DNA from: a virus
Strand: one strand, 5' to 3'
IMG/VR virus record: IMGVR_UViG_3300042557_000196
Coordinates: 1 to 54,915 of that record
Length of the DNA: 54,915 nt
Shown: one piece after another, positions 7,788-15,888 of the stretch
How positions within the stretch are numbered: the stretch's first letter is position 1
Layout: each line of letters opens with the position of its first letter
The notes under the pieces: generated by a model
What the model was told of the DNA's origin: nothing
Seen by the model: the letters and a program-made list of their open reading frames with translations, nothing else
Databases searched by the model: none
Position numbers and translations under genes: made by a program

Positions 7788-7992
7788 GCTGCAACCTCCA
7801 CTGAGCGTGGCGGGCCTTGGAAATGGCCCTCAAGGTTGTGTTCCTACCGTACAGCTTGACCACCTTCACCCCGCCCTCGGACTGCGAGCGACTGGCGGGG
7901 ACTAACCCCACCCTCTCATCGGGCACCGTTAGTTCTCCAAGCGGACACCGCTTGGCATGGTCCTCTTCGGCCTCATCGCATTCGACGTTCAT
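7774..7992 (-). CDS. Possible small basic protein
   Basis: 72 residues from ATG 7992; the frame is open further up, with an in-frame GTG at 8019 that would add a Cys. It has Cys and His residues near the start (ECDEAEEDHAKRCP) and a basic C-terminal half (GGVKVVKLYGRN). No strong ribosome site is seen. With the 41-residue frame it would form a minus-strand leader to the helicase operon, read through the structured region. The family is not recognised. Confidence 0.35.
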   Translation of the reverse strand: MNVECDEAEEDHAKRCPLGELTVPDERVGLVPASRSQSEGGVKVVKLYGRNTTLRAISKARHAQWRLQLAGD

Positions 7993-8144
7993 GGAACGGC
8001 ACCAGCGAACTCGCCGCACGACCTTGCACAAGCCCCGCAGCGGAGAATGCGACGGACGTGGCAAACGGCTTGGTCATGCGACGACCTCGCCGGGGTGCGA
8101 ATCCCATAAGCGGTTCGACTGAGAGTTCGGGGCAAACGCCACCC

Positions 8145-8158
8145 GGTGCTTCGGCACC
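8145..8158 (+). promoter_or_regulatory. UUCG-tetraloop hairpin upstream of the early block
   Basis: GGTGC-TTCG-GCACC is a perfect five-pair stem closed by C-G around a TTCG loop, a very stable RNA tetraloop. There is no T tract, so it is not a standard terminator. It sits directly before the CCAACC-rich leader of the gene at 8194 and may protect or space the 5' end. Confidence 0.5.
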
Positions 8159-8193
8159 CTCAACCAACAACCAACCAACAAGGAGAACAACCA

Positions 8194-8535
8194 ATGGCCA
8201 AGCTCACCAAGTGTCCAGACCACCTCCGGTTCCGTTCGCTGCGGGACTTCGGTGACGCCATCGACAACGCAACCCTCCCCACCGACAACATCCTCCTGAG
8301 CTGGGGAGGTCGGCACTCACTCGTCGTCAAGGTGTCACGGACTCGCGACTGCGGATGGCGGCTGACGTTCATCGACGCGCCAGACTCCATCCGCCCGGAA
8401 CGCTTCGTCGCCTTCATGCAGCGGAGGTTCAAGGGATGGGACGGCGCATCCCTCGTCACCGCCAAGTCCGTGGCAGGCAACCCGAAGGCAACCGGCCTCA
8501 AGCGGTGGACCGAACACACGGTCATCGTGGACTGA
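8194..8535 (+). CDS. Early-block protein of unknown function
   Basis: 113 residues from ATG 8194, with AAGGAG after a CCAACC leader. It is mixed alpha/beta, fairly basic, rich in Arg and Trp, and has no recognised motif. It is the first gene of the early block and, like its neighbour, begins MAKLT. A DNA-binding or host-takeover role would be a guess. Confidence 0.75.
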   Translation: MAKLTKCPDHLRFRSLRDFGDAIDNATLPTDNILLSWGGRHSLVVKVSRTRDCGWRLTFIDAPDSIRPERFVAFMQRRFKGWDGASLVTAKSVAGNPKATGLKRWTEHTVIVD

Positions 8536-8568
8536 CCATCCTCTACGCCCGCCAGTGCGGGCCAACCT

Positions 8569-8616
8569 CGTGGGGCCGGGACGCCCCTTCCTCCAACCCC
8601 TTGTCCCGGCCCCACG
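8569..8616 (+). terminator. Strong intergenic hairpin
   Basis: CGTGGGGCCGGGAC (8569-8582) pairs perfectly with GTCCCGGCCCCACG (8603-8616) around a 20-base loop. A CTCTACGCC lies just upstream (8541) and a CCAAC leader downstream. Without a T tract it may be a weak terminator, an RNase-processing site or an mRNA stabiliser rather than a full stop. Confidence 0.6.
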
Positions 8617-8650
8617 CAACGCCCAACAACCAACAAGGAGTACAACCAAC

Positions 8651-9070
8651 ATGGCAAAGCTCACCGCAACCACCTACGACGACCTCTACAACGTCCTGAC
8701 CGACGAGAACGTGGAAGAGGCTGTCATCGGCAACAACACCACGGCCTTCCTCAACCAGCGTAGTTGTGAAATCGAAACGGTGAAGGTGGCTCTCCACGGC
8801 AGCGTGATCGCCGTCCTCTACGCCAACGACAAGGTGGCGTTCTCGCTGGCTGGCTACCCCACGGTCACGACTCGTGAGCGGATCAACCAGTTCTTGCCCT
8901 CTGGCTACAAGGTCGTCCAGCGTGGCGGGGTTCAGTTCGTGTCTCTGCCTGACGGCACCTACAAGGAACTCAACCCGCTGCGGACCTACACGATCTACGG
9001 GACTCACCGGGTCAATGGCTACACCGTCCCGGCCCGCATCGCCATGACCACTTCGGTCAACGACCTCTGA
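8651..9070 (+). CDS. Early-block protein of unknown function
   Basis: 139 residues with AAGGAG and a CCAAC leader. It begins MAKLTATTYDDL, similar in its first residues to the preceding protein (MAKLTKCPDHL), although the rest differs. It is soluble, rich in Thr/Val/Asn, without Cys clusters. CTCTACGCC at 8816 is read as Leu-Tyr-Ala. The family is not recognised. Confidence 0.75.
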   Translation: MAKLTATTYDDLYNVLTDENVEEAVIGNNTTAFLNQRSCEIETVKVALHGSVIAVLYANDKVAFSLAGYPTVTTRERINQFLPSGYKVVQRGGVQFVSLPDGTYKELNPLRTYTIYGTHRVNGYTVPARIAMTTSVNDL

Positions 9071-9114
9071 CCAACCAACCAACCAACCAACCAACTACCA
9101 AGGAGACAACCAAC

Positions 9115-9327
9115 ATGGCAAAGGCAACCGAACTCACCAAGGATCAGGAGATCGAGCGGCTCAAGGAGCAGCTCGCTTGCGTGGAAGGTATCGCAGTCGA
9201 AGCGATCGGAGGCTTGCAGGCTGGCGACGGCTGGACCTACGACCTCGGATGGGACCTTTCTCGCCAACTGGACGACTTGCTCGGACGGGTCCACTTCGGA
9301 CCGGACGATGATGAGAACGACGACTGA
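9115..9327 (+). CDS. Small acidic early protein
   Basis: 70 residues. An N-terminal amphipathic helix (about 8-35, possible coiled coil) is followed by an acidic tail ending DDDENDD. It has the longest CCAA leader of the family and an AAGGAG site. The acidic C terminus might mimic DNA or bind a basic partner, which is speculative. The function is unknown. Confidence 0.7.
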   Translation: MAKATELTKDQEIERLKEQLACVEGIAVEAIGGLQAGDGWTYDLGWDLSRQLDDLLGRVHFGPDDDENDD

Positions 9328-9356
9328 CCAACCAACCAACCAAGGAGTCAACCAAC

Positions 9357-10229
9357 ATGCCCAAGGCAACCCGCAAGGCTGGGACCTCCAGCCCCAAGTC
9401 CACCACCACGACCACCAGCGGCACTCGCAAGCCCGCCGCACGACGCAAGGCAGCATCCTCTACGCCCGCCGAGCAGCACGTTCCCGAATCGACTGAGCCG
9501 AACCCTCGTGCGGCTCACCGTGAGCGGATGGCTGCCAAGGAGGCCATGACCAAGGCGGTCACGGAATCCGCCAAGGTGCCGATGGAGTACAGCGACTTCG
9601 CCAAGCTGGACGACGCCCTCAAGGCGGCGCTCATCACTGGGCTGGACGCCGACTCCAACGGTGGCCAGTCCCGCAACGAAGTGGGCGAAGAGTACTTCGA
9701 CACGTTCATGGACGAGTTGGTCGACGGCCAGATGGACTTGGACATTGACTCGTTCATCGTCGCCTTGCTCGTTCGCCGTCGCAACCTCATCCTCCACGCC
9801 ACTGGCGACCCGGAGGCGCACGAAGAGTACAGCGACTTCAACGGCACGGGCGCTGGCCTCTTCGTCAAGGGCATGTACGAAGCGTTCGGCCTCAGGGCCA
9901 CCAGCGATGCTTGGGAGGCACCCAAGCCTGCCGCCACCAGTGGCAGCAAGGACGGGCCAATCTTCTCCGTCAGGGAAGTCACTGACGGCGAGGCCAACCC
10001 AACCGAACCTGCGTATCGCTCGGTGTACGAGGCCATCAACGATGGCGTTGGCCGTGGCACTCGCATCGCCATCCTGTACTCACGAGGCAACACCAACCGC
10101 CGCAAGTACCACGGCGAGATGGGGACCGTCCTCAACGTCAACCGGACGACCATCACCGCCAAGCTGGACTCCAGCGGCATCAAGGCCCGTGTCTCGCCCC
10201 AGCTTCTCTTCAAGGTGGTGGACGTTTGA
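9357..10229 (+). CDS. Early-block protein with basic disordered N terminus
   Basis: 290 residues. Residues 1-60 are low-complexity Thr/Ser/Lys/Ala/Pro, and the remainder is folded-looking. The C-terminal part (about 215-290) holds RIAILYSRG ... KYHGEMGTVLNVNRTTITAKLD, which resembles a small beta-barrel such as a KOW/SH3-like fold. It lies directly upstream of the MoxR ATPase, which shares a similar Thr/Ala-rich basic N-terminal tail with the same Ser-Thr-Pro motif. It could be a partner or substrate of that system. No family is recognised. Confidence 0.75.
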   Translation: MPKATRKAGTSSPKSTTTTTSGTRKPAARRKAASSTPAEQHVPESTEPNPRAAHRERMAAKEAMTKAVTESAKVPMEYSDFAKLDDALKAALITGLDADSNGGQSRNEVGEEYFDTFMDELVDGQMDLDIDSFIVALLVRRRNLILHATGDPEAHEEYSDFNGTGAGLFVKGMYEAFGLRATSDAWEAPKPAATSGSKDGPIFSVREVTDGEANPTEPAYRSVYEAINDGVGRGTRIAILYSRGNTNRRKYHGEMGTVLNVNRTTITAKLDSSGIKARVSPQLLFKVVDV

Positions 10230-10285
10230 TGACCACCTCAACCACCCGCCAGTCAACCAACGCAACCAACAACAAGGAGGGCCGT

Positions 10286-11338
10286 ATGGCCACGACCACC
10301 ACCACCTCGCGGAAGGCCACCAAGCGTTCCGCCTCTACGCCCGCTGCTGCGCCGGTCCACCCGCTGGCCAGCCTCATCCCCGATCCCGCCACCTACTTGG
10401 ACGGGTACGTTCACCGCACCATCCGTGGAGTCAACGACTTCGACTACATGGATCAGGTCTGGGAGGGTGACGGCAACGCCGCCTACAACCTCCTGATCGA
10501 AGGCCCGACGGGTGCGGCCAAGACGTCGCTCTGCTACGCATGGGCGGCATCCCGTGGCATCCCCCTCCTGCCCATCAGCGGCACCAAGGCCATCGACATG
10601 GAGCAGCTCGTCGGAGGCCCCGGCATCATCGGCAGCGAACTCAAGTCGTTCGTGCCGGGTGTTCTCGTTCAGGCCATGCAGTACGGCGCACTCGTGCTGC
10701 TGGACGAGAAGAACTACATCCCGCAGAAGGCGATGGGCCGCCTCAACTCGCTGCTGGATCGCCGCAAGTCGCTGGAAGTCAAGGAGGCCGAAGGTTCCGG
10801 CTGGTGCGCTTCCTGCGGCCTCTACAACGACGTGGAAGCGATTGCCAAGGCGCAGGAGGCAGTCATCCTGCACCACCTCGGCAAGCGCAAGGCTGCGGCC
10901 AAGCCGCCAGTGTGCAAGCACTGCGGCGAGGTGTACCAGTCCACCATCGTGACCGCCCTCGCTGGCAAGTTCATGGTCGTGGCGACGCAGAACCCCGGCT
11001 ACGAGGGGGTCTACGACGACAACGAAGCCCAGCGCAACCGCTTCCACGAGGTGGTCACTTTCGACTACGACGTGGAAGTGGAGAAGGACCTCTTGTGGTC
11101 CGACGGACTCATGGCCCTCGCTGCGGCGATCCGGGGACGCTACGGCATGGACTTTGAGACACCCCTCGGCACCAACCGGCTCATGCACTTTGAGGCGGTC
11201 GCACTCAACGAGAAGCTGGGCATCGGTTTCGCCTGTGAGGGCTTGGTCGATTACTTCCAGCCCTCCGAGCGTGCTGCCGTCAAGGAACTGCTGGAGATGC
11301 ACCTCTCGCAGATCGAAGCAGAGCTGGCGGAGGTCTGA
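10286..11338 (+). CDS. MoxR-type AAA+ ATPase with zinc-ribbon insert
   Basis: 350 residues from ATG 10286, with AAGGAGG seven bases upstream. Walker A is GPTGAAKT (73-80; the usual second Gly is A78), Walker B LVLLDE (D140/E141) and sensor 1 ATQNP (N236). Between Walker B and sensor 1 there are two CxxC pairs (C174/C177 and C210/C213), likely a zinc ribbon. MoxR-family ATPases act with VWA-domain partners to remodel or insert metal into target proteins, and the next gene is such a partner. The N-terminal tail (1-25) is Thr/Ala-rich and disordered. Confidence 0.85.
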   Translation: MATTTTTSRKATKRSASTPAAAPVHPLASLIPDPATYLDGYVHRTIRGVNDFDYMDQVWEGDGNAAYNLLIEGPTGAAKTSLCYAWAASRGIPLLPISGTKAIDMEQLVGGPGIIGSELKSFVPGVLVQAMQYGALVLLDEKNYIPQKAMGRLNSLLDRRKSLEVKEAEGSGWCASCGLYNDVEAIAKAQEAVILHHLGKRKAAAKPPVCKHCGEVYQSTIVTALAGKFMVVATQNPGYEGVYDDNEAQRNRFHEVVTFDYDVEVEKDLLWSDGLMALAAAIRGRYGMDFETPLGTNRLMHFEAVALNEKLGIGFACEGLVDYFQPSERAAVKELLEMHLSQIEAELAEV

Positions 11339-11345
11339 CCGCCAC

Positions 11346-11381
11346 GCTGACCGGGGTATGACTCGCTCTGCCCCGGTCAGC
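11346..11381 (+). terminator. Hairpin between MoxR ATPase and VWA gene
   Basis: GCTGACCGGGG (11346-11356) pairs perfectly with CCCCGGTCAGC (11371-11381), with a loop of 14. CTCTACGCC (11389) and a CCAACCAACAAGGAG leader follow at once. There is no T tract. The same order of elements recurs after the VWA gene. Confidence 0.6.
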
Positions 11382-11421
11382 ACCCACCCTCTACGCCCAA
11401 CCAACCAACAAGGAGAACAGC

Positions 11422-13515
11422 ATGCCGTCTACAGTCGAAGAACGCGCTACGGCGCACGCAGAGGTCACTTCATTCTGCCAGCGAGTTCTGGCCAGCCTCG
11501 TGCAGTCGCAGGGCAAGGTTGTCCGATCCATCCTCGGCAACGACACCCCGGTGACATACCACTACCAGTTCAACTCAAGCTTCTCCGCACCGTCCATCGC
11601 ATGGACTGATATGAAGAGTGTCTACATCAGCTTCGACAAGGCTAGCGAGGGGCTGGAGAAAGCGATCAGGGACTCCAAGGTGGACACCGAGCTGGTGACC
11701 CTCTCGGCAGTCGTGAAGCACGAACTCGCTCACCTCATGTTCAGCCCCGGCATGGACTCGCAGTTGATGGATGAGGTTCGTCGTTGCGGCGTTAGCACCG
11801 CGTTCAACATCCTTGAGGACAGCAGGATTGAGCGACTCTTCATCGCCAAGTACCCCGTGATGGCCAAGCTGTTCTCCATCATGGTCAACCGCTGGGTTGT
11901 CAGCGGGAACGCAAGGGCCCACCAAACCTCTTGGACTTTGCTGGCTGGAAGGCGCTACCTCAGCAGCGCAGTGAGGGACGCCTCGCGGGCCTCATTCGTC
12001 GGCTGGGCAAGGAACATGGGCATGGCCTCGGTAGGTCAGGTTGCCGACAGGGTGCAGCAGATTCATGACGCCTTCTACCGACTCGTGCCGTCGAACGACA
12101 AGCGCATCCTCTCTACCGACGATCATCAGATGATTCTGCTGGCCAAGGAGTTGGCAGACATTATCGCGTGCGGCGCCAATATGTCTGAAAGCACTGGGCA
12201 CTCTGATCCGAGCCAGTCCGGCATGGCCAACGATAGCCGTGGTGATGCACCCTCGGAGGCTTCCAAGGACGCCTTGGAAGAGGGGGACGCTCAGGCCAGT
12301 CAGGATGGGGATGGCAGCGACTCCACTGGTGGCGACGACGCTGCCTCTACGCCGAGCGACGCCGACGATGATGCCGATGCTGATGCCGATGCCGATGCAT
12401 CCTCCGCTGGCGACAGTGACGGCGACGCCGCCTCCAGCGACGGCGAAGGCGACGGCGAAGGCGACGGCGAAGGCGACGGCGACTCCAGCGAAGGCGACGG
12501 CGGATGCGGCGGCGACTCCACTGGCAGCGGCGATGCAGGTGGTTCCAAGGACGGAGAGGTGGCGAACGAACATGGCCACGGCGGTTACTCCAAGGGCAGT
12601 GGCAGCGACGCCTACGACCCTGTAAGCCTCGGTAAGGCCGCTCAGGAGTCCATCGACGCTGCGATGCAGTCCTCCGAGATTCAGAATGAGGTCCAGTCGT
12701 ACCGGGACCTCATGAACGACGGGTCGGGGCTGCGCTCGTTCTCCAAGCGCATCGGGCCAGCGAATGTCAAGCCCAACCCCGAACACTCGGTTTACGGTGC
12801 GAGCGAAATCCGGGCTAACGCCAAGGCGGCAAGTTCCAAGGTCGCCAAGGAGTTGGGTCGCCTTCGGTCGGCGGTTGAGGAAGAGCTGCTCACGAAGGAG
12901 TCTCGTGGCCGACTGGACGTTTCGGAGATCGTGCGCCGAACCATCAAGGACAAGCCTCTCGTCAACATCTACCGCCGCTTCGACGACGGGCAGGAGGACG
13001 AGGCTGGCATCGACATGGTGGTGATGGTGGACGGTTCTGCCTCAATGGGCTACGGCCATTCGTACAAGGCTTGTGCTGCCGCTTGGGCACTCAAGCACGC
13101 GATGGATCGCATCGGGCAGCCTTGCGGGGTGGTCAGTTTCTCCAACGTCTGCCGGACGATCTACGACTCCTACGAGAAGGCGGGGTCGGAACCAGTGTGG
13201 TCCTATGACTCGCAGAACACCGACCCCTTCATTGGCGCCGTTGCGGCACGGGACTTCTTCTCTCGCCCCAACGCCAACAAGGTGCAGGTGTTCGTTCTCC
13301 TCACTGACGGTTCGTTCGATGCAGAGACTGACGTGGTGGTCAAGCAGATGAACGACGCTGGCGTCATCACCGCCCTCTTCGGCTTGTCTAATGCCGTCCT
13401 CAAGCACGGCGATCACTCGTGCGCCATTTCCAGCGACATTCAGAACTCTCTGGAGATGGTGGCGATCGTCCGCAAGATTGTCCTCGCTGCCCAGCGAAAG
13501 GTGATCGAAGGGTGA
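11422..13515 (+). CDS. VWA-domain protein with HExxH metallopeptidase-like N terminus
   Basis: 697 residues. The N-terminal part has HELAH (H100-E101-x2-H104) followed by NILEDSRIE (E132 as possible third ligand), as in the putative metallopeptidase region of DUF2201/CobT-like proteins. A long Asp/Ala/Gly/Glu/Ser-rich linker (about 250-395) leads to a C-terminal VWA domain with MIDAS DGSAS (537-541) and LLTDGS (D629). Together with the MoxR ATPase upstream it forms a MoxR-VWA chaperone-like pair. Its substrate is unknown. The acidic linker carries GAC-GGC-GAA repeats and one CTCTACGCC. Confidence 0.82.
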   Translation: MPSTVEERATAHAEVTSFCQRVLASLVQSQGKVVRSILGNDTPVTYHYQFNSSFSAPSIAWTDMKSVYISFDKASEGLEKAIRDSKVDTELVTLSAVVKHELAHLMFSPGMDSQLMDEVRRCGVSTAFNILEDSRIERLFIAKYPVMAKLFSIMVNRWVVSGNARAHQTSWTLLAGRRYLSSAVRDASRASFVGWARNMGMASVGQVADRVQQIHDAFYRLVPSNDKRILSTDDHQMILLAKELADIIACGANMSESTGHSDPSQSGMANDSRGDAPSEASKDALEEGDAQASQDGDGSDSTGGDDAASTPSDADDDADADADADASSAGDSDGDAASSDGEGDGEGDGEGDGDSSEGDGGCGGDSTGSGDAGGSKDGEVANEHGHGGYSKGSGSDAYDPVSLGKAAQESIDAAMQSSEIQNEVQSYRDLMNDGSGLRSFSKRIGPANVKPNPEHSVYGASEIRANAKAASSKVAKELGRLRSAVEEELLTKESRGRLDVSEIVRRTIKDKPLVNIYRRFDDGQEDEAGIDMVVMVDGSASMGYGHSYKACAAAWALKHAMDRIGQPCGVVSFSNVCRTIYDSYEKAGSEPVWSYDSQNTDPFIGAVAARDFFSRPNANKVQVFVLLTDGSFDAETDVVVKQMNDAGVITALFGLSNAVLKHGDHSCAISSDIQNSLEMVAIVRKIVLAAQRKVIEG

Positions 13516-13519
13516 CCGT

Positions 13520-13556
13520 GCGGTGCCTCGGTAGCTATCCGCTGCCGGGGCACCGC
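13520..13556 (+). terminator. Hairpin after the VWA gene
   Basis: GCGGTGCCTCGG (13520-13531) pairs with CCGGGGCACCGC (13545-13556) with one G-U pair and a 13-base loop. CTCTACGCC (13561) and a CCAACCAACCAAAGGAG leader follow, repeating the cassette at 11346-11421. Confidence 0.6.
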
Positions 13557-13593
13557 TGTTCTCTACGCCTACCAACCAACCAAAGGAGTGCAA

Positions 13594-14064
13594 GTGGCGA
13601 AGAAAAGAATGAAGCCTCTCATCGACCGATTCATCGAAGCGGTTGACGACGGAGAGTACGACGAACGACTGGAAGAGCTGATCGAAGTGATCGCCACCCG
13701 GTTCGCTTGGCTGGAGTCCGACGACGACGGCGACGACGACAGTGAGCGACCCTCGCTGCTGCCCGACTACCGCTACTGGTGGATCGTGTCCAAGGCAGAG
13801 TGGGGCCGGGAAGGGTACGACGGTGAGCTGATCCACCTCATCGGAGCGCCTTCGCTCGCCTACTACGCAGAGTTGGATGGCGAACATACGGTGCTGGCGT
13901 TCCCGTCGCTGGAGTCCAGCCCGTCCGACGAAGAGCTGGCCGAAGGCAAGCAGCCTCTGATGCCCTACTGGGACCCGGACGGAGAAGGCTCTGAGCTGGA
14001 ATGGGCCAGCGATGCACGACTCACTGTCAGCGACACGCCACTAAGGACGAACGATGACTCGTAA
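13594..14064 (+). CDS. Acidic early protein of unknown function
   Basis: 156 residues from GTG 13594, five bases after AAAGGAG. The sequence is strongly acidic (DDDGDDDSE near residue 50, plus many Asp/Glu) with aromatic-rich strands (YRYWWIVSKAEW). No motif is recognised. It follows the MoxR-VWA pair and overlaps the next small gene by 11 bases, so it belongs to the same unit. Confidence 0.7.
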   Translation: MAKKRMKPLIDRFIEAVDDGEYDERLEELIEVIATRFAWLESDDDGDDDSERPSLLPDYRYWWIVSKAEWGREGYDGELIHLIGAPSLAYYAELDGEHTVLAFPSLESSPSDEELAEGKQPLMPYWDPDGEGSELEWASDARLTVSDTPLRTNDDS

Positions 14065-14233
14065 GCGTCATTCCGCCCGACTCTACGCCTACCAGTGGGT
14101 TGCAGAGACACCCAAGAAGGACCGGACCTACATCTGGCTGATCTCCAAGAACAAGTCGATGTACCAGTCCGACGACCTTGCGAGGCTTGCCATGTCTCGC
14201 TTGTTCTCGTTCATGACCAACCAACTCAGGTGA
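14054..14233 (+). CDS. Small basic protein
   Basis: 59 residues from ATG 14054, overlapping the end of the upstream gene. It starts MTRKRHSARLYAYQW and is basic and aromatic with one predicted helix at the C terminus. CTCTACGCC (14081) encodes its Leu-Tyr-Ala. No Shine-Dalgarno is obvious, so translation probably depends on coupling. The function is unknown. Confidence 0.6.
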   Translation: MTRKRHSARLYAYQWVAETPKKDRTYIWLISKNKSMYQSDDLARLAMSRLFSFMTNQLR

Positions 14234-14244
14234 AAGGACTCTAA

Positions 14245-14544
14245 ATGACTGTCGAAGAATGGCTCACAACCCCGGTTCCCTACATCATTCTCGGATGGCT
14301 AGTCGTGTCCATGCTGGTCGTCAGGTTCCTTGAGAAGGAGGAAGAAGCCCGCGTTGAGCTGGAACTGCGGATCGAAGAGCGACGCAACCGCCTTGCCCAG
14401 CAAGTGCGGGAGAAAGAAGAGCGAATCGCCCGTGCCTATCGGGCGCCAGACAACTCCCGTGAGCGAGCGGACCTTGCCGTTTGGTACGCAGAAATGGTCC
14501 GCTCAATGGATGAGTACAAGCAGAAGAAGCAAGAGGAGGACTGA
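14245..14544 (+). CDS. Single-pass membrane protein with coiled coil
   Basis: 99 residues. One transmembrane segment (about 11-30, PYIILGWLVVSMLVVRF) is followed by a long charged Glu/Arg-rich helix (31-70) likely to form a coiled coil. The layout is like the holin-like protein at 3559 but the sequence differs. It could be a lysis regulator, spanin-like or exclusion protein. It ends in a TGATG overlap with the glycosylase gene. Confidence 0.7.
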   Translation: MTVEEWLTTPVPYIILGWLVVSMLVVRFLEKEEEARVELELRIEERRNRLAQQVREKEERIARAYRAPDNSRERADLAVWYAEMVRSMDEYKQKKQEED

Positions 14545-14990
14545 TGCAGACGTTCCTTCCGTGGATGAGTTTCAGGGACTCCGCTGCCGACCTAGATCGC
14601 CAGAGGCTGGGGAAGCAGCGTGTCGAAACCCTCCAGATACTCCAAGCACTTGCCAGACAGTCTGGCGGTTGGAGCAAACACCCAGCAGTCCGAATGTGGG
14701 AGGGCAGCGAGCTACTGCTGGTCAACTACGGAATCGCCGTGTGCGATGAGTGGATCAGTCGTGGATACGCCGATACCTGCCGGGAGAAGATCGCAGCGAT
14801 GGCTGGCGAGTTCTCCAGCAAGAAGAGCGGCGAATGGCCGCGGTGGCTTGGCGACACACGCCTCCACCAGTCCCATCGCTTCATGCTCTACGCCAAGGAC
14901 CCCGAGCATTACCGCCAATACAGAGGTAGCTGGGACCCCAATACCGACGGTTACTTCTGGCCAACCCAACAAGGAGAAGAAAGTGTTTGA
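14544..14990 (+). CDS. Pyrimidine dimer DNA glycosylase-like protein
   Basis: 148 residues resembling the T4 endonuclease V (DenV)/Pyr_excise family: an early LDRQRLGKQRVETLQIL helix, HPAVRMWEG, an EW-x2-RGY segment and an HQSHRFMLYAKDPEHY region. It would excise UV-induced pyrimidine dimers. The T4 enzyme uses its N-terminal Thr as nucleophile; here the chain starts MQT, so the catalytic residue is not certain. It ends eight bases into the next gene. Confidence 0.65.
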   Translation: MQTFLPWMSFRDSAADLDRQRLGKQRVETLQILQALARQSGGWSKHPAVRMWEGSELLLVNYGIAVCDEWISRGYADTCREKIAAMAGEFSSKKSGEWPRWLGDTRLHQSHRFMLYAKDPEHYRQYRGSWDPNTDGYFWPTQQGEESV

Positions 14991-15183
14991 TCCAGATACA
15001 GACGAGGATGTCTACCGGGAGCACTCCGACGTGACGTGCCCCGAATGCGGGCACACCGAGCCGGTCGTCCCCGACGTGCTCGGCTTCTACAGCAGCCGCC
15101 GCCCCCACAAGATCGTCTGGTCGTTCCTCTGCGAGAAGTGCGACCACGACTGGGAGTGGGATGAGGATCTGCGGGACGACTGA
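14983..15183 (+). CDS. Small zinc-ribbon protein
   Basis: 66 residues from GTG 14983 after AAGGAG. CPECG and CEKCD are spaced as a classic four-Cys zinc ribbon, and both termini are acidic. Such phage proteins often bind host polymerase or nucleic acid, but no specific partner can be named. Confidence 0.75.
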   Translation: MFDPDTDEDVYREHSDVTCPECGHTEPVVPDVLGFYSSRRPHKIVWSFLCEKCDHDWEWDEDLRDD

Positions 15184-15185
15184 CC

Positions 15186-15494
15186 ATGAGAATCAACGCC
15201 AACGCGCTCAATGAGGACGTGAGCACCTCGCCACGACTGGACCGGACGTACATGGCAGGGGAGAGCGTCCACGCCAGCGTCCACGACATTCAGGCGTGGG
15301 ATATCGGCGCCCACGCCGAGGGGCTGCTCCGCACCGAGCCGACCGACACGGCCCGCACCATCGCCAGCAACGGCTCCATCGTCGTCAACGTCGGTGACGT
15401 GCGGCTCTACTTCGCCACCCCGGACGCTCTCCGGGCACTGGCCGATTACGCGACCGCTGCGGCAGACGCGGCAGAGGAGGTGCTGGACCGATGA
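15186..15494 (+). CDS. Hypothetical protein
   Basis: 102 residues. The C-terminal part (about 60-102) resembles a small sheet followed by an Ala-rich helix (PDALRALADYATAAADAAEEVL), a shape common in small actinophage proteins. No motif is recognised. ATGA overlap with the next gene. Confidence 0.65.
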   Translation: MRINANALNEDVSTSPRLDRTYMAGESVHASVHDIQAWDIGAHAEGLLRTEPTDTARTIASNGSIVVNVGDVRLYFATPDALRALADYATAAADAAEEVLDR

Positions 15495-15700
15495 GCCACC
15501 GAACGCGAGTGAGGGGGCTGATTGTCCGTAAGGCAGAGCGTCACGGAGTCGACTCCAGCACCCCCGACACCGTGATCTCTACCGTCACTGAGTGGCTGGT
15601 GGAGTGTGACAAGTGCGGTCGGATCGACAAGGCCGCAGACGAGCAGACTGCCCGTGCAAGGGCGGCACGACACGAGGAGATGCCACACCGATTGCGCTAG
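15491..15700 (+). CDS. Small Cys/His protein
   Basis: 69 residues from ATG 15491 (ATGA overlap). CDKCG followed about 20 residues later by H-x4-H could make a single zinc finger (C2H2-like); the rest is Arg-rich. It could bind nucleic acid. The family is not recognised. Confidence 0.65.
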   Translation: MSHRTRVRGLIVRKAERHGVDSSTPDTVISTVTEWLVECDKCGRIDKAADEQTARARAARHEEMPHRLR

Positions 15701-15750
15701 GCACCACGCACCATGTACCGTTTCCGTATCAGCCATGAAGTGGAGGCCAA

Positions 15751-15888
15751 GTGACAGACAACGAATACACCCAACTGACTCTGTTCGACACCGAGCAGAA
15801 CCAAGAGAGTGACGACGCTGACGAGCTGCGGCTCAACTCAGAGCTGGAATGGGCAGACGCCCAAGAAGAGCGGCTCTACAGGTCGTGA
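15751..15888 (+). CDS. Small acidic protein
   Basis: 45 residues from GTG 15751, four bases after GGAGG. Asp/Glu-rich, probably helical, no Cys. A 13-codon frame starting at ATG 15713 stops inside this start (GTGA), so a leader peptide with coupling is possible. The function is unknown. Confidence 0.5.
   Translation: MTDNEYTQLTLFDTEQNQESDDADELRLNSELEWADAQEERLYRS

Noticed and set aside
8030-8115. tRNA-like GGGGTGCGAATCCC followed by GGTTCGA
   Set aside because: I could not fold a cloverleaf: the acceptor and anticodon stems do not pair. The similarity is limited to a T-loop-like string.
12361-12500. GAC/GGC/GAA repeats that look like a tandem DNA repeat
   Set aside because: They encode the acidic low-complexity linker of the VWA protein in frame and need no separate explanation.
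11992-12786. Long minus-strand open frame inside the VWA gene
   Set aside because: Shadow frame with biased Val/Ala composition caused by the repeated codons on the other strand.
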